A stretch of 64,000 nt of DNA from Ursus arctos (GCF_023065955.2 NW_026622997.1:23850001-23914000); one strand, 5' to 3'. Shown: positions 12,861 to 23,869, counted from the stretch's first letter. Notes: generated from the letters alone by a model not told the origin. Numbers and translations are program-made.

Positions 12861-13991
12861 TCTGATGAAGAGAGGTTGCGGGGTTTCCAGAGCCCAAATT
12901 ATTGACTGGGTCCCAGGCCGTGCCCCTTGTTTTATAGGGATCTTAGGGATGTGGGCTTCTTCTTTAAAGATTTTATTTATTTATGTGGCAGCCAACCAGC
13001 GAGAGAGGGAACAGAAGCAGGGGAGTGGGAGAGGAAGAAGCAGGCTCCCAGCGGAGGAGCCCGATGAGGGACTCCTTTCCAGAACGCTAGGATCACTCCC
13101 TAAGCCAAAGGCAGGCGCTCAATGACTGCGCCACCCAGGCACCTCGGGTTGTGGGCTTCTTGATTTTTCAGCCTGCCTTCTGGGGGAGGGGCCTGCCGCG
13201 CCGATACTCAGGCAACCCTGTTTGGGTAGAGTCTCCGTGTCTCCTGCGAGGGGGGATGGGGATGGGCACTCCCTGAGCCGGTATTTCTAGGCTTTTGTTC
13301 TCTGGCGGCTTTCCCTGGCGGTTTGCTGTGCCTCTTCTGAGAGTCAGAGCAGCAGCGGCCGAATTTCAGCCTCTGTCACGGAACAGAAGGATTGCGGCCC
13401 GTTCTCTACTAATGTTCTGGCCACTTTAACTCCGTTACTGTTGGTGCTGCTCAACCCTGCAGCGTCCCGGGATGTGCGCCCCACACCCGGCGTCCCAGCC
13501 CTCACTTCCAGGGCCGGCGCGTCTCTGTCCTTTGTGTTTCTAACGCCGCCAGCCGCCAGCCGCCCCGCGCGCGCTCCCGGATCTCCCGGTCTCAGTCTGG
13601 ATCCAGTGAGCGCACCGGGATTCCGGGGTTCCGCGAGATGCCTGGTGGCGCGCGCACCCGGCTCACGGTCTCAGTCTGCTGTTTTGCGGGTGCCGACCAT
13701 GAGCCCGCCCGCTCTCCCGTGCAAGTGGCTACCGCTTCCCGGCGCCCGAACGCGGCGGCTCCCTCCCCCTTCCGTTTATCTTCCGATATCTGTGCACAGT
13801 TTCATGGCTCCCCGCTTCGTACCTCAATACTCAGCGCTGGAGATGTTCATTTGTAGAGATCCAGATGCGTCTTCCTGCGTCTCAGGCTGGTTCCATGGTT
13901 GTTTAGGCTGGTCTGGTACCTATCCAGCTCGACTCGGAGGACCGGCTGAAAACGGTGTCTCCTACTCCTCCGCCATCTTAACTCCTCGACC
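12861..13991 (-). promoter_or_regulatory. LINE-1 5' UTR with internal promoter, GC/CpG-rich
   Basis: This region lies between the L1 5' end and the ORF1 start. The minus strand opens with GGGTCGAGGAGTTAAGATGG; the AAGATGG core fits the YY1-type site that positions L1 transcription starts in mammals. About 13180-13990 is markedly richer in G+C and CpG than the surrounding AT-rich intron. L1 5' UTRs of this kind carry an internal RNA polymerase II promoter and are normally methylated. It is split by a SINE at 12962-13149. The promoter role is inferred from the family. Confidence 0.75.
12962..13149 (-). mobile_element. CAN SINE nested in the LINE-1 5' UTR
   Basis: The tRNA-like head is at the right (ccacccaggcacct, the reverse of AGGTGCCTGGGTGG) and the AAATAAATAAAATC tail at the left. 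A 12-bp duplication, tgtgggcttctt, flanks it at 12950-12961 and 13150-13161, showing that it inserted as a separate event into L1 sequence. It lies between the L1 start and ORF1, in the same orientation as the L1. The A-tail is short and partly mutated. Confidence 0.92.
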
Positions 13992-14007
13992 CGGGACTGA
14001 CATTCTT

Positions 14008-14938
14008 AAATCATGGTTGATATTATACAAATACTTACAGCCATAATGTTTGGTAAGTGTAGTAAAACCCGAATATTAACACTAGTGTAGGGGGGCAGAG
14101 CGTAAATGTTTATTACAGGCTTTCCACAGACAAGAGGGAAATACTGAATTACGCGTCTTAGAGAAAACTGGTCTCCTTTCTTTAGACAATTATACTTTAT
14201 TGGCTTGATTTTGTTTATGATATAAAATCTTTAGGGAAAGGTTTTACCTCAGTTACACACACGTATGTGCATATATGTATATTTGTATGTATAAAGTTAT
14301 AGTTCGGTTTGTCTCAAAGTGACAGGAAAAAAGTAAGGCATAAAGAAAGTATAGGCTTTTCAGGCATGTAAGTAAAATGCAGAGGTACCTGTTGAGCTGT
14401 CGTAAGGCTCCAGCATGGCAGGGCTGCAGGATGCAGCTTTCATCTCTTGGTCTAAGATGGTCACTTCGGGTCCAGCCATCACCTTTGCTAGGCCTCTAAC
14501 AATCTCTGCCACTACATTGTGCTTTTTAAAATGTTCTCATGTTATAGCTTGAGAACTGCCCCTAAAGGAATTAAATCTACTTTGATAAATAAATCTATTT
14601 TGATTAATGAAATCTGCCACTTCTTATTAATAGCCTTTAAAACGAACAGATTTCCCTTCCCTTACTATTTAGAGCAAGTCGGTTTTAGTTTAGCCGTGTA
14701 AGTAAGACCAAACGTTAAGCTTTTTTTAGAAAATACCATTTTAGCTGAACTGTGCAATAATGACTATCATATACTTTTTCCTAATTTATTTTGATTCAGT
14801 CTTTTAATTGTGTGTTTGGAAAAATACATTATTCTTTTGAGGTTTTTTCTGGAAAAAGTGTCATTGTCCAGTCTGTTCTAACTCTTATCAACTGTTCTAA
14901 TTGGGTTTTATACTTTTTTCTCTCTTTTATTATTTTTT
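14008..14938. other. Unique intron
   Basis: AT-rich sequence between the L1 and a SINE; nothing recognised. Confidence 0.55.
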
Positions 14939-15120
14939 TAAAGACTATTAATTTTAAAGAGCATGCATGCATGCGTGCACAAGTCAGGGAGGGGGCAGAG
15001 GGTGAGGGAGAATCCTCAAGCACACTCCCCACAGTCAGAGCCCCACTCAGGGCTCCATCCCAGGGCTCTGGGATCATGACCAGCGACAAAGGCAGATGAC
15101 TGAGCTCCCCCAGGCGCCCC
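14939..15120 (-). mobile_element. CAN SINE
   Basis: The reversed head 'caggcgcccc' is at the right end; 'ggatcatgac' and 'gagccccactcagggctcc' are diagnostic inner pieces. The tail at the left is diverged and includes a short gcatgcatgcatgcgtgc alternation. No clear duplication, so an older copy. Confidence 0.85.
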
Positions 15121-15509
15121 TTCTCCCTTTTAAATAAGTCGTACTTTCAAGAATCATGATTTAATTAAATTTTGAAGAGCATTATTCTACTTAGAAAAAA
15201 GATTGCATCTTAAAAACTTTTACAGTATAATTCCCTGAATTGTACTTAAAATAATAAAAAGAAACTAAATTTATTGGAAAACTCTTGAGAACTCTAAGAA
15301 TCCTGGTACATTGGAAAGCTTAAAAAACAACAACTATTGATTAAATTTTAATGACTTAAAACTGTTTTTGTACATAAAAGACATAAGAATATTTTCCATT
15401 TTCCTTGGCTAAAATAAATCTCCATATTTTTCCAAATAAAACAAAAAACAACAAAAATTCACAAATTAACAGTGCTAGCATGAAAATATTTACCTTTGGA
15501 GCCATGACT

Positions 15510-15554
15510 CTGTGTGTGTGTGTGTACACGTGTGTGTGTGTATGTGTGTGTGTA
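15510..15554. repeat. (TG)n dinucleotide repeat
   Basis: Interrupted alternating TG run with a tacacg break. Likely length-polymorphic. Confidence 0.9.
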
Positions 15555-15654
15555 GAAATGCTCACTCCTTTCAAGTAATAATTATATTAATTTGTAATAC
15601 TGAGCATTTAAAATATTCCAAATAAATAAATAAACATTCCAGTCACTGTTCAGA

Positions 15655-15842
15655 TTGGTTGGTATGTAGGAAGTCATTTAACTCTTACAACCCCCCCGAG
15701 AGAGGTGTTACTGACATCCGCATTTCCCGGACGAGGACATAGCAGGCGTGAAGGGTAGAGGTGGTATAGGTGGTCGAGAGGAATTTGAGTCCAGGTTGTC
15801 TAGTACCAGACCTAGTGCCTTTCGCTGCTGCACTCTCTGATC
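15655..15842 (-). mobile_element. MIR SINE
   Basis: 'aagtcatttaactcttacaa', 'gaggtgttactgacatccgc' and 'gaatttgagtccaggttgtc' track the reversed MIR from CORE to head. Confidence 0.65.
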
Positions 15843-16124
15843 GCACGTGCTGTGCTCTGAGTTAGTGCTGTGCAAAAAAATGGCTCACTGACCAGTGCCT
15901 GTCTGCAAACTTGTTGTCACCAGTGTACAGGATTATTATGAAATCAAAAGTAAGCACTTAGAAACTTTTCCAGTAATGTAACATTTGCAAGACATCAAAT
16001 TTATGACATGTTCTCGAGTAATTCACTTCTGTCATTGTGTTTTTAAAATGTATCAGTCCATAATGAATTGGAGGGAAAGCTGGTTCTTAACCACAAATAA
16101 TTCAAGAAGCACTGCTCTAAGTAG

Positions 16125-16315
16125 AGTGCCTTTTATGGGGCGTTAGATTCTTTGAAATTCATAATTTCATTTAGCTCACACAATAACCTTGCAAAGTACA
16201 TGGTGCTATTTTATGTCTTAGGTTGAGAAAACTAAAGATCAGAGAAGGTATATATGTGGTGTATCTGGAATTCAAAGCCTGATCTTTATCCTGTAAAATA
16301 TAGAAACTATATTCT
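16125..16315 (-). mobile_element. MIR SINE
   Basis: 'atttagctcacacaataacc', 'ggtgctattttatgtcttag' and 'ggaattcaaagcctgatc' fit reversed MIR. Confidence 0.65.
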
Positions 16316-16344
16316 TCTGTCCCTAGAGACATTTGTATTAGAAC

Positions 16345-16470
16345 TTTTTTTTTTTAAGATTTTTTAAAAAAATTTTTTAAGTAATCTCTACACCCAGTGT
16401 GTGGGGGTCAGACTCATAACCCCGTCACCAAGAGTCCCACGCTCCATGGACTGACCCAGCCAGGCACCCC
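16345..16470 (-). mobile_element. CAN SINE, shorter older subtype
   Basis: The reverse-strand pattern 'taagtaatctctacaccca ... actcataaccc ... gactgacccagccaggcacccc' matches the short CAN SINE subtype without the long CT-rich body. T-rich tail at the left. Imperfect flanking repeats resembling tattagaac/tactggaac. Confidence 0.8.
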
Positions 16471-16789
16471 CATACTGGAACATTTAATTACCCATGTAAA
16501 TCAGTTAAAACCTTGCAAGACGTTTTTTTTTTTTTTCTTTTCTGCCGGTTATCTTTATAAAAGAGAACTTAGACTGAGTAAGTAAATTTAAAAATTTTGA
16601 AGAGTCCTTAACCCTAAAGAGAAAAATACAATGTGGTCATTTGTTGATCCTTTGTTAAGATTTTTTTTTATTGTGACTTATTAGAGGCAATTTTTTAAAT
16701 GTTTATTGGCAACCCTAGTTATTAGTAAATATTTCTTAGAATGGACAATCCAGACCTTTTTGCTGCTATTTCTAATTGTAATGGCAGAA

Positions 16790-16872
16790 TGGGAGTTAGC
16801 ATTACCTTCAGTTTCCTCGTCTGTAAAATAAAAAAGATGAGCTGAATGATTTTAAATGCCATTCTAACTCAA
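16790..16872 (+). mobile_element. MIR SINE fragment
   Basis: 'ttcagtttcctcgtctgtaa' followed by 'gctgaatgattttaaatgcc' is the MIR CORE region; only the centre is recognisable. Confidence 0.55.
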
Positions 16873-17199
16873 ACATTCTGTGGTTTATTTACCTTGTCTT
16901 AGCTTTCTCCTGATGAGTTTTATTCTTTCTGCTTCGCAGTTACTCCTGTTCCTCAGAAACCCCTCACTGAGCCCGCGTTTCCCTCTGCTACCTCGGCATT
17001 CTGTATTTTTGCCCGCGGCCCACTTTCTCTGCAGAATGATCTCCCTGCTGCGCGCCTCCGCCCTCCCCACTGTCCTTCCGTTCCTTGATACTCTGGCCTG
17101 GCTACTCCTCACGCTCCTTCATTATAGCTCCTCTGGTTAAATTCCTAACTGTGGACTCCAGCAGGCAGCCTTCCATCTTTCTTTTTCTTCTCTCTTATG

Positions 17200-17700
17200 T
17201 TGGCCAGCCCCCTCCTCCTTGAATCACTTTTGGTCCCCATGCCTCCCTCCAACCCTCCCTCCGGCCCTCCATCCCCGTCTTCCTTCCTTCACATCCATCC
17301 ATCTGTCTCTCTGGCTTCTGAATGAGAACTTTCCATTTGGGTCCCCACCTTTCATACTCGCTCTCTCTGCCATACTCTTTATCTTAGTAAAAGGCCCCAT
17401 TATTCATCCAACCAAATCAGAACCACTTTTTTATTCTTTGGACTTGCCTCTTGCCTTCTCCCACCCAATCCAGCCTGCCACCAGCTCCCATGAATTTGGT
17501 CTGCCAAATGACTCATGTCTGCCTCCCCATCCCCACTGTCACCGCGTCAGTGAGAAAGTTCTTTTGAATTGTGTTGCCTCCCAAATCCCTTCCTCAACTC
17601 CAGGCTCACTCCCTACAATCTACCCTTGTTCACTGCATGGCCAGAAATGTTCTTTCTAAAATATAAACCTTGTATTTTTTTTTTTTTACAAAATTTTTTC
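17200..17700 (+). mobile_element. Possible L2 LINE fragment
   Basis: C/T-rich sequence with 'cttgcctcttgccttctccc' and 'acccaatccagcctgccacc' in the style of the forward L2 3' region. The 146-codon frame here is low-complexity and I do not read it as a gene. Confidence 0.45.
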
Positions 17701-17767
17701 TATAGCTTCCCCATTGCCTTCAGTATAAGAAAGAGTAACAGGGGCAATTATACCACCCACCACTGAC

Positions 17768-17850
17768 TTATTTGTATCGCCTGCCATTTTGCAAAGTATT
17801 TTACATACATAATCTCCTTGTAGTTCATCGCCATTATGGTACTAACCACA
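17768..17850 (-). mobile_element. MIR fragment, weak
   Basis: 'caaagtattttacatacata' and 'atctccttgtagttcatcgc' resemble the reversed MIR 3' half. Short and diverged. Confidence 0.4.
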
Positions 17851-17859
17851 CTGTGCATG

Positions 17860-20400
17860 GGTGCATGGGTCTCCCCACTGGAGACCCCCCTCCCCATATA
17901 AGTTGATGAGGCTTTTCATGTGTGCGTATCTTCAGCACCTGAAACAGTGCGTATAAACCCATTACATCTTCGTTGAATGATTTCTGTTGTCATCATGGGG
18001 CTCGCTCGTAGGATGTGGGGCGTCTTGTAGAGTCTTGTAGTAGAAAAGCCTACGAGGAGCAGGCTGGCTTGGGAAGAATACGGTCACAGGTCAGGTCAAG
18101 GGAACCAAAGGTCCCATTACCCATCGCAGCCACCTCTCTCCAGTCCTTATGACGGCATTGTCACCTAAATATAGCAGGACTGTACTAGCAGCCTCACACC
18201 CACATGCGCCATATTTTCAGGCAAAATAATTGCATTGTACAGAAAATAGTGTTGGAGAGTCAATTGCCTTCCGTGCTCTGGTTTGTCTAATTCGTCACTG
18301 CTGACCCTTTACTGAAAGATAGTGATTCTTTCGTTATTATCGTAACACAGCTTGCTCTTTCAAGCAGTCCGTATTTCTTAAATTATCAACCTTCACACAG
18401 CATGGTATCCTGTGTTTAGCAGCACCAACTATTAGTTTTAATTCCCTTTCTTGGGTGTTTAATTTAAAACATATAAAATTTAATTTAATCCCTCCACTTC
18501 TGAGATGTTTTAAAGGGTGTAAACTGAGGTTACGAACACTTTTGGGTCAAGTTATCGATAGGAATTTGACATTTATATGAATAAGAATAATACCAAGACT
18601 TACAAAAGCTAATATAGAATTGCAAGGGCTATCAAGCTCTGTGCTTGAGGCCATAAATTGATTGCCAGCAGGGGTCAAACAGGAGTCTCTGCTTTCTCTG
18701 TACAATCTCCCTTGGGGAAACCGTTGCTGTATTTGGTGCACCAGCAGAAAGGGCGGAATAAATTTACACCTTCTTCAAATAAATTGCCAGAATATTCACT
18801 GCTTAAGAGCTATGTGGATTAATAGAACTTCTTATTTAGACAGCTAAACATAGAGCCCACGATTATTTTTCTAGAAATAATAGCAGCCAAGAGAAATAAA
18901 TTGAATAATTTAGTCAAGCATATGCAGACAGCCTCTGTTTGGTCCACACTGTGTGTTTTAAGATAGGGTGTCAGAGTTCTGTTTTTTTGCTATAAGAACT
19001 GCTGAGAAAAATAAAAGATTATTCCAAATGAACTAATATGCTGCTAATTACCTAAAACAAAGTGCTAAAACCGAAGTTGATCCTCAGACTATAAATATCT
19101 ATATGTTGCAATTTTGCTCATGCTTATTTATTTTATGTTGCCTTAAAAGAATGTTTTCTTATAAAAAATGGAATCCTGAATGTTATTAAGCATTGGAGTA
19201 AGCTTCTGAAAAATGGAAGTTATATTTAAATATAAAATAGAAGGATTGGCTCCCTTTTTTGTAAAGATTGTGACACTAGATGCTTTTGGTGAAGATTAAC
19301 TCTTGGGTCAAGCAAACCTTTCAGGGCCTACAATTAAACAGTAGGTTTTTTCATTTTTATTTTGTTTTCAGGCATAATTTTTTATTATTATGGTGAGTTT
19401 TTTCTTCGTGAAGGTAGGATATGAAGTCTTTTTGTTCAACACTCCCTCGTAGTTCATTTAAATGAAGTTCCATCCTCATATAAACTGGGTGTATGTTCTT
19501 AGCGGCCAAAGGAAAGTTCTATCCAGCCTGCTTTATTTTCTCTCTTTTGCCCTATCATCTGTCGTACGTCTTGTTTGATAGTTGTTGTTGTTTTTAACTA
19601 CTTGGTGTCTGCTGTCATCATCCCATGACTCCTTTTATCTTCTTTTCTCCCTCTTACGTTTCGAAGAGACTGTTTCTCCAGGTGCCTCTTTGTTACAGCC
19701 CCGCGGCCGCAGTACGTTTCCCTCCACATTTAGATCCTGTGTGGTGTTCTTCCTGCTGCCTTGTCCGGTGCTGCGTCTACAATTAGAGTGCCTAAAGGAG
19801 TGTTGCCCTGCATTAGGAAAACAGACTGGAGGCTAGATAGCATAAATATTAGTGATTGGGGCTATGATTACATATAGGAAATTTAAATAACATTTCAGCC
19901 AGGGGCCTCCGAAGCCCCTCGGTTATAGCCTGGCCTGCAGCGCTGCTGTTGTGAACGATGAACTGCTGTCTTGTACAGTGTGCGTTATGAAGAGCTTAAA
20001 AAATAGATTTTTTTTCGTAATTAATTAGATCTAGGAATCATTATCCGTACAACAGGAAGTTGTCTATGAATGCCGACGTTCGAAATGGTTCATATGCCAG
20101 CAGGCCACTAGGAGATGCTAAATAACAATATGGCCCATTTAATTTACTCATTTCAACCTGCACTGAGGAAAGAATCTTAAAAGTTGCTTCTAGCTTAATT
20201 TTTACCTTCTTTCGAAGCGTTGTTATTTATAGTGCCCATTAACTCATTTTTTTCCTTCTTTACTCAGTAAATGTTTTATCTCCACAGTAAAAACAGCTCC
20301 TCCACCACCAATATCCAGATACTGTCTCACAGTTTTAGAAGCTGTGGTACTAACCTTATCAGAAACAAATAGTTTTTTCTCTTTTCTTCTTCTTTCATTC
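17860..20400. other. Unique intron
   Basis: No repeats recognised. 18540-19100 is homeodomain-type AT-rich sequence (several TAATTA/ATTA words) and may hold conserved noncoding sequence. Confidence 0.5.
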
Positions 20401-20406
20401 TTCCTC

Positions 20407-20558
20407 GAGAAAGAAAAAAAAAAGAAGGAAAGAAAGAAAGCAGGAAGGAGAAAAAGAAGGAAGAAAAGGAAGGAAGGCAAAAAAGGAAGGAAGGAAGGAA
20501 GGACGGAAGGAAAGAAGGAAGGAAGGAAGGGAGGACGGAAGGAAGGAAGGAAATAAAG
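20407..20558. repeat. (GGAA)n/(GAAA)n polypurine tract
   Basis: About 150 bases that are nearly all purine on the + strand, built from aagg and aaag units with only a few C or T breaks (in 'ggcaaaa', 'ggacgg'). Confidence 0.92.
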
Positions 20559-21082
20559 GGAGATGAGATATGAGAAAAAAATTAAAGGGTGAAGATTTTA
20601 ATTAATACAATCACAACACATGGAATTAGAAGACAGCTTAAAAATCATAGCCCTGCCTTCCCTCATTTTCACCCAAAGCCCAGGAAAGTTGATTTTTCCC
20701 CCACATGTGTTTAATAGCCACGTCGGTCTCTGGTGTTCCTTGGCACCACCGGCTGCCATGAGAGGCTCATTCCCTCAGAATGTCAGACATAAATACATAA
20801 GTTGCTTCTCTCAAAATGTCAGACAGAATTATATAAGTTGGTTGTATTGGAGATAACCCACATCTTCAACTAATTTCTGCAATTTTTGACAGAAAGGAAC
20901 TCTAGCAAACTCAAAGGTACAATGATGTTTAAAAAAAAGGAGAGAGAGAAGAATGCTCAAGTTTAAGTATTTTGTGAACTCAGCCACTTTAGTAGAGATA
21001 TTAAGTGAAGTGCTGTCATAATTTTCCTCCAAGCGAGAACTTTTGTGTAGGAGTAATCAAAGTCAGAGCACTGATGATAGAG

Positions 21083-21312
21083 ACTTTAATTTAGCCCAGT
21101 AATTGAGAGCACAGGTGTAGGGTCAGATAAACTAGGTTTAAATCCTCTCTAGTTTTGTGGTATTGACTGGGTTACTTAACCTCTCTGACCTTGGTTTTCT
21201 TATCTGTAGAATGAGGATAATAATACCCTTCTTGTTAAGGTTGGTGGGAGATTTAAATGAGATAATATGCATGAAGGTAGACATGACAGTACTTGGCACT
21301 CATTACATTAAG
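21083..21312 (+). mobile_element. MIR SINE, near complete
   Basis: 'gcccagtaattgagagcaca', 'aggtttaaatcctctctag', 'gggttacttaacctctctga', 'atgaggataataataccct' and 'acttggcactcattac' give the full MIR order. Confidence 0.88.
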
Positions 21313-21335
21313 TGATTGCTGCTGTTTTTTTCTCC

Positions 21336-21354
21336 CAATAATAATAATAATAAC
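21336..21354. repeat. (ATA)n short repeat
   Basis: 'caataataataataataaca' next to the tail end of a MIR. Confidence 0.75.
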
Positions 21355-21629
21355 AAAATACGTCCACAATACAGAACACGGTCATTGAGCAATACTTAAA
21401 AAATAAAAGAAATTTGATACATGTTAGGTAGAAGCCAATGCACATGGCTTATACTTAGTCTAAAATATATAAAAGATCAGTGTGGAGGAAGAAAACCACA
21501 CTGAAAACATTTTTCTGTTCTGTTTCCTCACAGATTTTTATAAAATGTCTCCTTAGGTTAAAAGTACAGTTCAGTTGGTAGAACTCATCCAAAAGATTGG
21601 GAGAGCAGAATGAATATGCAACAGTTACA

Positions 21630-21842
21630 CGTTCGATTTATTTATTTATTTATTTATTTGAGAGAGAGAGAGAGAGAGCACATGCACAAGCAAGGGGAGA
21701 GGGGCAGAGTGAGAGGCTCTCAAGCCCCCTCCCTGCTGAGGGGGGAGCCCAACGTTGGCCTGGGTCCCACAACCCTGAGATCATGACCTGAGCCTACATC
21801 AAGAGTCGGTGGTTTCGCCAACTGAGCCGCCCAGGGGCCCCG
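21630..21842 (-). mobile_element. CAN SINE with perfect duplication
   Basis: The element contains (ATTT)n, (GA)n and a reversed tRNA-like head ending ccgcccaggggccccg. It is flanked by gcaacagttaca at 21618-21629 and 21843-21854. Confidence 0.93.
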
Positions 21843-21859
21843 GCAACAGTTACATATGA

Positions 21860-23850
21860 GTTAAGGTTCACTAATGTCTCTAAGGGTGATGCTATCAATT
21901 GGGGTCGTCAGGGTCGAAATTAGACATTTTTTTCCGGACCAGAGGTCTCATCACTATTTTCTAGCCCTTTCTTCCTTTATTCACTCCACACCCTAATTCA
22001 ATCCCCAATAGTGCCAGTCTTCCAAACGTTTTATTTTAGTCTTTCCTCTTCCTCGTAAACCTTTGCTTTCCTGGAATTCCTCACAGTCCTCGTTTCTGGT
22101 GCTTAATCCTGCGTGAAGTCATTTCTGTTGGAGAGTCATTGGGTGACCATGACTGTAAACTTCTTTCCTAAATAAAATTAGCATTCAGCAGGGGTCTTCG
22201 ATATCTTAAAGGAAGAGAAAGAATAACAGAGAATAGGTTGGGGACTCTGAAGGGCCAGTGGGCAAGATATTTTGTGCAGAAAGAAATTTTAGCACCTGTT
22301 GCCCCTGAGCAGAAGTTGTATGTTTTCATAAGAACCCACCAACACATTTTAGAAAAGCTACTGGTGTATGGAATGGTTCTGACTCCCAGCACTGCCTCCC
22401 CTTTTCTAGGTCCCTACATACGACATTTTGTTGTGTGGAAAATCAGAATTTTCTCATCTCTGGATGGTGTAAAACATTATCTTGTTACACAATTTGTTTA
22501 AGAATAAATACATAAAAATATTGCCCGGAGTTGTTCCGCACGTTCATGCCTGTTGCCAGAGTGAATTTGGAGCATTATTCACAGGGGTGAATTATCTCTA
22601 AGACTCTCACGGCCTGGCGGCTGCCCAGAGTCCTAGCAGATGTAATCAGTTTCATTTCATTCTAAACAATAGATCGTGGCGGGAACTCAGGTAAGTGGCG
22701 GGTTGACTGCACCCCGACTGTTGACTTAAGTTGTCAAGAGAGCTTGACTCATAGTTGGACCTGACACCAGTTTGGGTCAGCTGGCGTAGCTGTAAACCTT
22801 TACCAGTAAACCAGGCTACTTTCGCGTGCGAGGAGGGAGAGGCTGACCCCTCTGATCACGTTCGCCTTCCTGCTCGCTGCAGGCTCTGCAGCCTGGCTCT
22901 GATGCTCGCTCTGACTGTGCGGAGCCTTTCGCTTCTTCCTAGCGCTCACGTCCAACCCTGGTTATCCAGCCGCGGGCCTGAGGGAAAGCCAGCAGACTGT
23001 GCGCGTTCTAGTCGCTTCTGACTTGTGTTGGTGGTATTTAGCTCTGTAGCATTTCATGATCTTCATGGGGAACTCACATCTGTCCAGTATATTTTAGGCT
23101 AGAGCAGAGCAGGAATTACATTGCGTCAGCATTAATCATCCTTGTCGCCTTCTGATTAGCTCCTTCAGGTTAAATACTGCTTGAAAGAGTGATCTAAGGT
23201 TGAAAGCATGAGGATAAATGTGGGCAAAGTATTAGCAGTTGGTTTAATGTGAGTTTTTTAAAAAAAGTTTGAAGGTAAGTGCTTCTCAATACGTAATTTG
23301 AATTTTGTTTCTACCTTTAGCCTTTGAAAATAAGTAGTAGCAATTTAAAATCTAGACACACACACACATGAAAATTTGTTACCCCTTGGATACCAGTTTT
23401 AAATGTGTTTACTCTGAGGTGATTTAAAGCACTAGACAGGTATGTTTGTTTCAGTAGGTCTGATCAAACAATACCTTAATTAAATGGTGAGGTGCAATGA
23501 GGAACTGAATCTCAGGGCCATCCAAGGCGGTTGTAACCTCACACCCTTCTGTTCCTACCTGGCTCTGAGTCTCAGGAAACCTTGAGCGTCTGAGGTGTGT
23601 TTCCTTCGCTTCCTCTGTCCACCTGTAGGCTGTGATATGGACGAACACGAACATGTCCACAAAAGACTAGGAGAAGAAAGCAATCGAGTCTCCGAAACTG
23701 CAAGAGGAAGTCGTTAACTATTTCGGGGGGGGGGGGGGTGCTGTAATTGGTGTGTGTCAGGGTTATAGATGGCATGGATGGCCTTAGCGTTCTTTCTGTA
23801 AATTAGTTTTTGGTGTGGAAAGCCAGAAAGCTCAAGCCTTTTAAATATAT
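21860..23850. other. Unique intron
   Basis: Includes a strong donor-like CAGGTAAGTG near 22688-22697 with no plausible exon before it, and the G14 run. Nothing else recognised. Confidence 0.5.
23725..23738 (+). repeat. G14 homopolymer
   Basis: Fourteen consecutive G in unique intron. Length is prone to sequencing error and slippage. Confidence 0.85.
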
Positions 23851-23869
23851 ACTTCAAGTTGATTTTCTT

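Larger units (their letters stand above)
7744..14007 (-). mobile_element. Full-length LINE-1 with target-site duplication
   Basis: A complete L1 of about 6.2 kb lies antisense to CDKAL1. Its 5' end is at about 13991 on the right and its poly(A) reads as a T-tract (about 7760-7780) on the left. It is bracketed by a perfect 16-bp duplication, cgggactgacattctt, at 7744-7759 and 13992-14007. On the minus strand the insertion site reads ATTT/AAGA, which fits the L1 endonuclease preference TTTT/AA. The order is 5' UTR, ORF1, a 72-bp spacer, ORF2, a short 3' UTR and the A-tail. Both ORFs are open end to end. An intact duplication, an uninterrupted A-tail and intact ORFs indicate a geologically young insertion. 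A CAN SINE is nested in the 5' UTR. Whether this copy can still move cannot be judged from sequence alone. Confidence 0.95.

Noticed and set aside
12292..13125. 277-codon + strand open frame
   Set aside because: It lies opposite L1 ORF1 and runs through the nested SINE. It is a shadow of the coding strand with no recognised domain.
17219..17659. 146-codon Pro/Ser/Leu-rich frame
   Set aside because: Low-complexity translation of a C/T-rich, L2-like segment; no conserved motif.
20344..20556. Lys/Arg/Glu-rich frame
   Set aside because: It is the translation of the polypurine microsatellite, not a protein.
22688..22697. Strong splice-donor match CAGGTAAGTG
   Set aside because: No convincing acceptor plus open exon upstream, and no CDKAL1 peptide there.
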